DNA of 64,000 bases, taken from the NCBI RefSeq assembly GCF_023699475.1, contig NZ_JALXFV010000003.1, positions 257,873 to 321,872 of the forward strand, in the 5' to 3' direction. Numbering within the stretch: the stretch's first letter is position 1; each line of letters starts with the position of its first letter. The notes below the pieces were generated by a model. The model ran no database searches and was not told where the DNA came from. It worked only from the letters and a program-made list of their open reading frames with translations. The translations under genes were made by a program, and so were the position numbers. The stretch is from Halomarina rubra (GTDB taxonomy: Archaea > Halobacteriota > Halobacteria > Halobacteriales > Haloarculaceae). Shown piece after piece: positions 61,736-64,000 of the stretch.

Positions 61736-62104
61736 ATGCGAACGCTGGTCGGTATCGGTGGCAGCGACGACTCGCTGCGCGCGCTGGCGGTGGCGCTGGA
61801 GCGGGCACAGGACGCCGGCGACGAGGTGACGGTCGCCGTCGTCGAGAACCCCGACTCCGACCTCTCGGTCGAGGAGGTCGAGACGCGCGTCCACGAGCAC
61901 CTCGACGAGCGGACACTGGACGCCGACGTCCGGGTCCTGCGCGGGCATCCCGGGAGCCAACTCGTCGACGTCGCCGACAGCGAGGGGTTCGACCGCATCG
62001 TCCTCGGCGGCGGCGAGACCAGTCCGCTCGGGAAGATCAGCATCGGGAGCATCGCCGAGTTCGTCCTGCTGAACGCCAACACCTCGGTGACCCTGATTCG
62101 ATGA
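61736..62104 (+). CDS. UspA-like stress protein, short form
   Basis: 122 residues. MRTLVGIGGSDDSLRALAVAL is the first strand with a Gly-Ser in place of the usual Pro-x-Asp, and FDRIVLGGGETSPLGKISIGSIAEFVLLNANTSVTLI the C-terminal motif G-2x-G-like loop with GS. It is shorter than the 156-residue UspA at 26146 because the central part is abbreviated. ATP binding is uncertain because the Asp after the first strand is shifted. It overlaps the acetyltransferase gene by four bases, so the two are an operon. Confidence 0.85.
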   Translation: MRTLVGIGGSDDSLRALAVALERAQDAGDEVTVAVVENPDSDLSVEEVETRVHEHLDERTLDADVRVLRGHPGSQLVDVADSEGFDRIVLGGGETSPLGKISIGSIAEFVLLNANTSVTLIR

Positions 62105-62670
62105 GTCCCGACCGCCTCTACCCCGACGACCCCGCCGAGGCGTTCGACCGGCCGCCGGTCGAGTTCGACGACAGGGAGGGCCGGCCGGTGACCATCCAGC
62201 GCTACGACGGGAGCGAGGACGGCTTCGAGTCGCTCGTCGAGATGTACGTCGCGTTCGACCCCGAGGACCGCGCCCAGGGCATCCCGCCGACGGGCGAACA
62301 GCAGGTCCGCGACTGGCTGGACCACATCCTCACCGACGACTGCGTCAACGTCGTCGCCGTCCTCGAAGACGGCCGGCGCATCGGCCACGCGACGCTCGTC
62401 CCGGACGTCCCCGAATCGCGCCGCGACGCCGGCGACGGGTCGGAGGCGTACGAACTCGCCATCTTCGTCCTCGCGGCGTACCAGGGCGCGGGCATCGGGA
62501 CGCGACTCATCCGGGCGCTGCTCGGCGCGGGTCAGGAGTCCGAACTCGAACGCGTCTGGCTCACCGTCGAACGCTGGAACCACCCGGCTGTGGCGCTCTA
62601 CAAGAAGGTCGGCTTCGAGACCTCGCGCACCGAGAGCTTCGAACTGGAGATGTCGTTGCGACTGCGCTGA
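62101..62670 (+). CDS. GNAT-family N-acetyltransferase
   Basis: 189 residues. The acetyl-CoA site is YELAIFVLAAYQGAGIGTRLIRALLGAG (motif A, Q-x-x-G-x-G/A), followed by RVWLTVERWNHPAVALYKKVGFETSRTESFELEMSL, the usual C-terminal strand-helix pair. The N-terminal arm VTIQRYDGSEDGFESLVEMYVAFDPEDRAQGIPP is seen in haloarchaeal GNAT proteins. It is translationally coupled to the Usp gene (ATGA overlap). Substrate unknown; protein or small amine. Confidence 0.9.
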   Translation: MSPDRLYPDDPAEAFDRPPVEFDDREGRPVTIQRYDGSEDGFESLVEMYVAFDPEDRAQGIPPTGEQQVRDWLDHILTDDCVNVVAVLEDGRRIGHATLVPDVPESRRDAGDGSEAYELAIFVLAAYQGAGIGTRLIRALLGAGQESELERVWLTVERWNHPAVALYKKVGFETSRTESFELEMSLRLR

Positions 62671-62701
62671 GGGGCCACCCCAGCGACCGCTCGGACCCGG
62701 C

Positions 62702-63082
62702 TCAGACCGACAACACCGGCTGTTCTGCGTACTGGAGGACGTAGCCCGCGGCCTTCCCGAGCAGCGCCGAGGGGCGCTGGCGAGGGACGACGACGAAGTC
62801 CGCGTCCACGTCCTCGCTGGCGTCGAGGACGACGCTCCCGGGGTGCTGGGCGAGCGTCGCGGTCGTGAACCCGTACGCCGAGGAGTGTCTGACCGGGACG
62901 TCGCCAGCGAGCATCTGGGTGGCGACCATCATCTCCTGGGTGTGGCTCTCGGCCTCGTGGTCGAGCAGGTACAGCGCGTGGACCCCACCGTCGTGTCGGT
63001 CCGCGACGGCGACGGCGACCTCGACGGCGCGCACCGACTGAGGGCTCCCGTCGACGGGGACGAACACCGTCTCGATGTCCAT
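62702..63082 (-). CDS. UspA-like stress protein
   Basis: 126 residues. MDIETVFVPVDGSPQSVRAVEVAVAVADRHDGGVHALYLLD is a normal UspA N-terminus with PVDGS. The C-terminus reads DADFVVVPRQRPSALLGKAAGYVLQYAEQPVLSV, where the ATP-binding G-2x-G-9x-GS motif is not preserved, so this is probably a non-ATP-binding Usp type. It lies convergent with the acetyltransferase gene and divergent from the next regulator. Confidence 0.85.
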   Translation of the reverse strand: MDIETVFVPVDGSPQSVRAVEVAVAVADRHDGGVHALYLLDHEAESHTQEMMVATQMLAGDVPVRHSSAYGFTTATLAQHPGSVVLDASEDVDADFVVVPRQRPSALLGKAAGYVLQYAEQPVLSV

Positions 63083-63173
63083 ACCGACCCCACCGCGAGC
63101 GAGAGCAAAAACCCTCTGGGGCGTCGGTCGGCCGATAGGACTATCGCGGACCCTAGTGTAGATAAACTGTCAA

Positions 63174-63587
63174 ATGGTCCCCGAGACGCCCCCCTCCGCA
63201 GATGAGGCGTTCGCGCTCCTCGCCAACCCCGACCGACGGGCGGTCCTGCGCGCGCTCCGCGACCACGGTTCGCTCGACGAACTGGCACTCGCTCGCCACG
63301 TCGCCGCGGCCCGGGAGACCGACGGTGGGGCCGACCCCACCGAGACGGACGGCGAGGACACGGTCGACACTGAGCGTGTCCGTGCGGTCCACCTCTCGCT
63401 CTGGCACGTCCACCTGCCGCGACTCGACGAGACCGCACTCCTCGACCACGACCGGGGCGACCGAATCGTCGCCCCCGGTCCCGCCCTGGCGGCGGTCGAA
63501 CCGTTGCTGGCCTACGCCGACGCCTACCCGGGCGACGCCCACTCTCCCGAGGACGCTCGCTCGCCCGACGGCGGGACCGACGGGTGA
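63174..63587 (+). CDS. Small DUF7344-like winged-helix regulator
   Basis: 137 residues. DEAFALLANPDRRAVLRALRDHGSLDELALARHVAA is the first part of the winged helix, and VHLSLWHVHLPRLDETALLDHDRGDRIVAPGPAL contains the recognition helix and wing, with an Asp/Glu/Thr-rich insertion between (about 48-65). Related to the regulator at 12006-12479. It sits between two Usp genes and may control them, which is inference. The tail is Pro/Asp-rich. Confidence 0.78.
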   Translation: MVPETPPSADEAFALLANPDRRAVLRALRDHGSLDELALARHVAAARETDGGADPTETDGEDTVDTERVRAVHLSLWHVHLPRLDETALLDHDRGDRIVAPGPALAAVEPLLAYADAYPGDAHSPEDARSPDGGTDG

Positions 63588-63608
63588 ACGGCCGGGCGAC
63601 GACCATCG

Positions 63609-63616
63609 GTTATTAG
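63609..63616 (+). promoter_or_regulatory. TATA element of the last Usp gene
   Basis: GTTATTAG centred about 28 bases before ATG 63641. Confidence 0.55.
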
Positions 63617-63640
63617 CCACCGCACCGCGCAGGGTCGGAC

Positions 63641-64000
63641 ATGTTCGAGACGGTCGTCATCGCCAGCGACGCCAGTCCGAGCGCGGAGCGAGCGGTCACG
63701 GTCGCACTCGACTTCGCCGAGCGCTTCGACGCCGACGTTCACGTCCTCTCGGTCGTCGAAGACGACGGCCACGAGCAGTTGATACGGACCCGACTCGCGC
63801 GCTTCGGCGCGTCGCTCGACCGGTCCGTGACGACTGCCGTCCGTCGCGGCGACCCCGCGGACGCCATCCTCCGGTACGTCGAGCGCGTCGACGCGGACCT
63901 CGTCGCCACCGGCACACGGGGCCGGGACAGCCCCTACTCCTACCACCTCGGGAGCGTCGCCGAGCGCATCGCCCACGACTGCCCGGTGCCGGTGTTGACC
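63641..64000 (+). CDS. Universal stress protein (3' truncated by window edge)
   Basis: The first 120 residues are present. MFETVVIASDASPSAERAVTVALDFAERFDADVHVLSVVEDD is the N-terminal half; DADLVATGTRGRDSPYSYHLGSVAERIAHDCPVPVLT carries the G-2x-G-9x-GS ATP-binding motif (GTRGRDSPYSYHLGS). Only the last strand residues are missing. Fourth Usp of the window and third in the last 2.3 kb, so this end of the window is a stress-response cluster. Confidence 0.92.
   Translation, partial: MFETVVIASDASPSAERAVTVALDFAERFDADVHVLSVVEDDGHEQLIRTRLARFGASLDRSVTTAVRRGDPADAILRYVERVDADLVATGTRGRDSPYSYHLGSVAERIAHDCPVPVLT

Overview
The window is a dense, high-GC piece of chromosome from a halophilic archaeon (Halobacteria). 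The evidence is consistent across the window. Predicted proteins are strongly acidic. There are archaeal markers: Rio2 kinase, proteasome alpha and beta, FtsZ2 with CdrS and CdrL, ribosomal protein L10e, eIF1/SUI1 and an archaeal RNase P RNA. There are also haloarchaeal hallmarks: Tat signal peptides joined to lipoboxes, a halocyanin, Hvo_1808-type surface proteins, a PGF-CTERM tail, and TATA boxes about 27 nt before start codons (leaderless mRNAs). I cannot name the genus. There is no prophage, transposase or CRISPR; most of the window is chromosomal housekeeping plus lineage-specific genes.

Layout. 1-7.4 kb: the end of an ABC exporter, an aldo/keto reductase, Rio2, SUI1, a VOC dioxygenase-like protein, a thioesterase, an MFS carrier and a DJ-1/PfpI protein. 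7.6-13.2 kb: a zinc-ribbon regulator, a lone ABC-2 permease, a proteasome beta-alpha operon, a lipoate ligase-like protein and two regulators. 13.7-20.6 kb: endonuclease IV, a lipoprotein, a methyltransferase with a regulator, a hydrolase, small membrane proteins and an exported amidase with peptidoglycan-binding repeats. 20.8-27.6 kb: tRNA thiolase NcsA, an SRPBCC protein, the cell-division locus cdrL / cdrS-ftsZ2, tRNA-Tyr, a frameshifted lipoprotein, UspA, tRNA-Phe and twin cspA genes. 27.7-38.8 kb: an aldo/keto reductase, MFS carrier, degenerate Dyp-peroxidase-like lipoprotein, surface protein, Xi-class GST, L10e, ATP-grasp ligase and a matrixin-like protease. 39-50 kb: RNase P RNA, nicotinate phosphoribosyltransferase, twin Hvo_1808 proteins, a cysteine hydrolase (possibly nicotinamidase), beta-helix protein, halocyanin, a P19/Tp34-like lipoprotein and DUF4385. 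50-64 kb: an M23-like protein, a second lipoate ligase-like protein, dihydroorotase, a complete dipeptide/oligopeptide ABC operon with a fused double ATPase, then a stress cluster with three Usp proteins.

The most unusual material is between genes. Several gene ends are followed by hairpins with a shared loop core (GAGCGNAGNGAGC-like) and completely different, fully complementary stems. In some cases the stem copies the adjacent gene end, including the 3' ends of tRNA-Tyr and tRNA-Phe. A second, longer structured element (core CTTTTGGTCCAGCTTTTGCC) occurs three times: before rpl10e, against the 3' end of rnpB, and between two copies of the start of a DUF4385 gene. These are the best candidates for something undescribed.
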